Shown one piece after another: positions 5,566 through 6,228 of a stretch of DNA of 6,228 nt. The stretch covers positions 1-6,228 of the forward strand of contig CALFXV010000205.1 in the NCBI GenBank assembly GCA_937957775.1, in the 5' to 3' direction. The position numbers and the translations under genes were made by a program. Under the pieces are notes generated by a model, which worked only from the letters and a program-made list of their open reading frames with translations, was not told the DNA's origin and made no database searches. Positions within the stretch are counted from its first letter, which is position 1; each line of letters opens with the position of its first letter. This DNA is from an uncultured Methylotenera sp. GTDB lineage: Bacteria > Pseudomonadota > Gammaproteobacteria > Burkholderiales > Methylophilaceae.

Positions 5566-6228
5566 ATGAAGTTATTCATTAAGTTATGCCTGTTATTCGT
5601 CTGCGGCTTAGCATTAGCCCATGAAGAGCACACCAAGTACCAGGCCGGAAGCCTAGCTGTCAGCGTGGCCATGGATGCACAAGGGGCGGTGTGGAGGGTG
5701 GCTGAAAAGGACGGCATGGTCATGGTCGACGTGAGTCGTGATTTAGCGAAAACCTTTTCTAAACCGCTAGCCGTGAATAGCGCGCCGCAAAAAATTGGTG
5801 CGGATGGCGAGGCTAGGCCAAAAATTGCCATAGGCCAGCAAGGGCAGGTTTACGTCACATGGACTGAAGCGCTAAAACAACCTTATGCTGGTTATATTTG
5901 GTTTGCTCGGTCACTTAATCAAGTTAAGAGTTTCGAGAAGCCTTATATCGTTCACCAAGACCGTGCTGAAATCACCCATCGCTTTGATTCGATCAACCTA
6001 GCTAAAAACGGCACAATCACCGTAAGCTGGGTGGATAAACGCGACCTAATTGCAGCCAAAGCAGCCGGTAAGCCTTACGAAGGGGCTGCCATTTACTATG
6101 CGCGATCATTGGACAATGGCGCTAGTTTTGCTGCAGAAAAGAAACTGGCTGACAGCAGTTGTGAATGTTGCCGCATAGCCATGACCAACAAGCCCGATGG
6201 CACGGCGGTGGCCATGTGGCGTCACGTC
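5566..6228 (+). CDS. Secreted Asp-box (BNR/sialidase-like) beta-propeller protein, 3' truncated by the window
   Basis: The first 221 codons of an open gene that runs off the window edge. Residues 1-18 (MKLFIKLCLLFVCGLALA) are a signal peptide. Cleavage after ALA would leave a mature protein starting HEEH, probably in the periplasm or at the cell surface. The body has beta-propeller features: a clear Asp-box SLDNGASF at 181-188 (S-x-D-x-G-x-x-F), degenerate copies at 57-64 (SRDLAKTF) and 116-123 (SLNQVKSF), and strand patterns such as GQVYVTWTE and GTITVSWVD. Automatic annotation would likely call it a sialidase-family protein. Asp-boxes are structural and do not prove sialidase activity. A Cys-Glu-Cys-Cys motif at 199-202 is a possible disulfide or metal site. 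It follows the TonB receptor in the same direction and is probably its functional partner. No strong ribosome site precedes the ATG; the start is chosen because the signal peptide begins there. Confidence 0.8.
   Translation, partial: MKLFIKLCLLFVCGLALAHEEHTKYQAGSLAVSVAMDAQGAVWRVAEKDGMVMVDVSRDLAKTFSKPLAVNSAPQKIGADGEARPKIAIGQQGQVYVTWTEALKQPYAGYIWFARSLNQVKSFEKPYIVHQDRAEITHRFDSINLAKNGTITVSWVDKRDLIAAKAAGKPYEGAAIYYARSLDNGASFAAEKKLADSSCECCRIAMTNKPDGTAVAMWRHV

Noticed and set aside
5593..5607. Possible lipobox around Cys13 of the propeller protein (LFVC)
   Set aside because: The residue before the cysteine is Val, not Gly, Ala or Ser, and a good signal peptidase I site (ALA) follows at 16-18.
5505..5831. 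108-codon open frame on the minus strand
   Set aside because: It is antisense to the signal peptide and first propeller blades of the secreted protein and reads through the hairpin. The plus-strand frame has a clear signal peptide and continues to the window edge.
5566..6228. Calling this gene an active sialidase (nanH-like)
   Set aside because: Only Asp-boxes, which are structural repeats found in many propellers, are visible. No catalytic residues can be assigned in the available part.
1..6228. Mobile elements, CRISPR arrays, tRNA or rRNA genes
   Set aside because: I saw no transposase or integrase-like frame, no regularly spaced direct repeats and no tRNA-like or rRNA-like segment. The gaps between genes are short and accounted for.

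Overview
The window looks like chromosomal DNA of a Gram-negative proteobacterium of moderate G+C. The evidence is an outer-membrane TonB-dependent receptor, lipoprotein signal peptidase, a YedI/DUF808 inner-membrane protein and a RegB/RegA (PrrBA, RoxSR) redox two-component pair. A gamma- or betaproteobacterium fits best. A methylotroph or methanotroph relative is only a guess.

Layout. Positions 2-124 (+) are the 3' end of lspA. A short convergent gap follows, with a 7-bp-stem hairpin at 132-152. Three minus-strand genes then form one tight operon, read right to left: regB (2988-1684), regA (1687-1136, overlapping regB by the 4 bases ATGA) and a DUF808 membrane protein (1125-166, whose ribosome binding site overlaps the regA stop codon). 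The 150-base gap 2989-3138 is a divergent control region. It separates this operon from a plus-strand pair: a TonB-dependent receptor (3139-5460) and, after a 105-base spacer containing a strong hairpin, a secreted Asp-box (BNR/sialidase-like) beta-propeller protein that runs off the end of the window (5566-6228).

How the parts may work together. The kinase keeps both RegB sensory signatures: the quinone-associated GGYSNPF motif, and a cysteine exactly 40 residues after the phospho-accepting histidine. The regulator keeps the RegA-type Fis helix-turn-helix. In the divergent gap, two 15-bp sites abut head to head around a perfect 22-bp palindrome. Each fits the RegA consensus as I remember it. 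The simplest reading is a redox-controlled switch that autoregulates regBA-DUF808 and also controls the divergent receptor/propeller pair.

The substrate of that pair cannot be read from sequence. His/acidic residues at both predicted mature N-termini and a Cys-Glu-Cys-Cys motif in the propeller point weakly to a metal such as copper. The most interesting content is therefore the proposed coupling of respiratory redox sensing to an outer-membrane uptake system through a double operator. It is inferred from sequence and not demonstrated.
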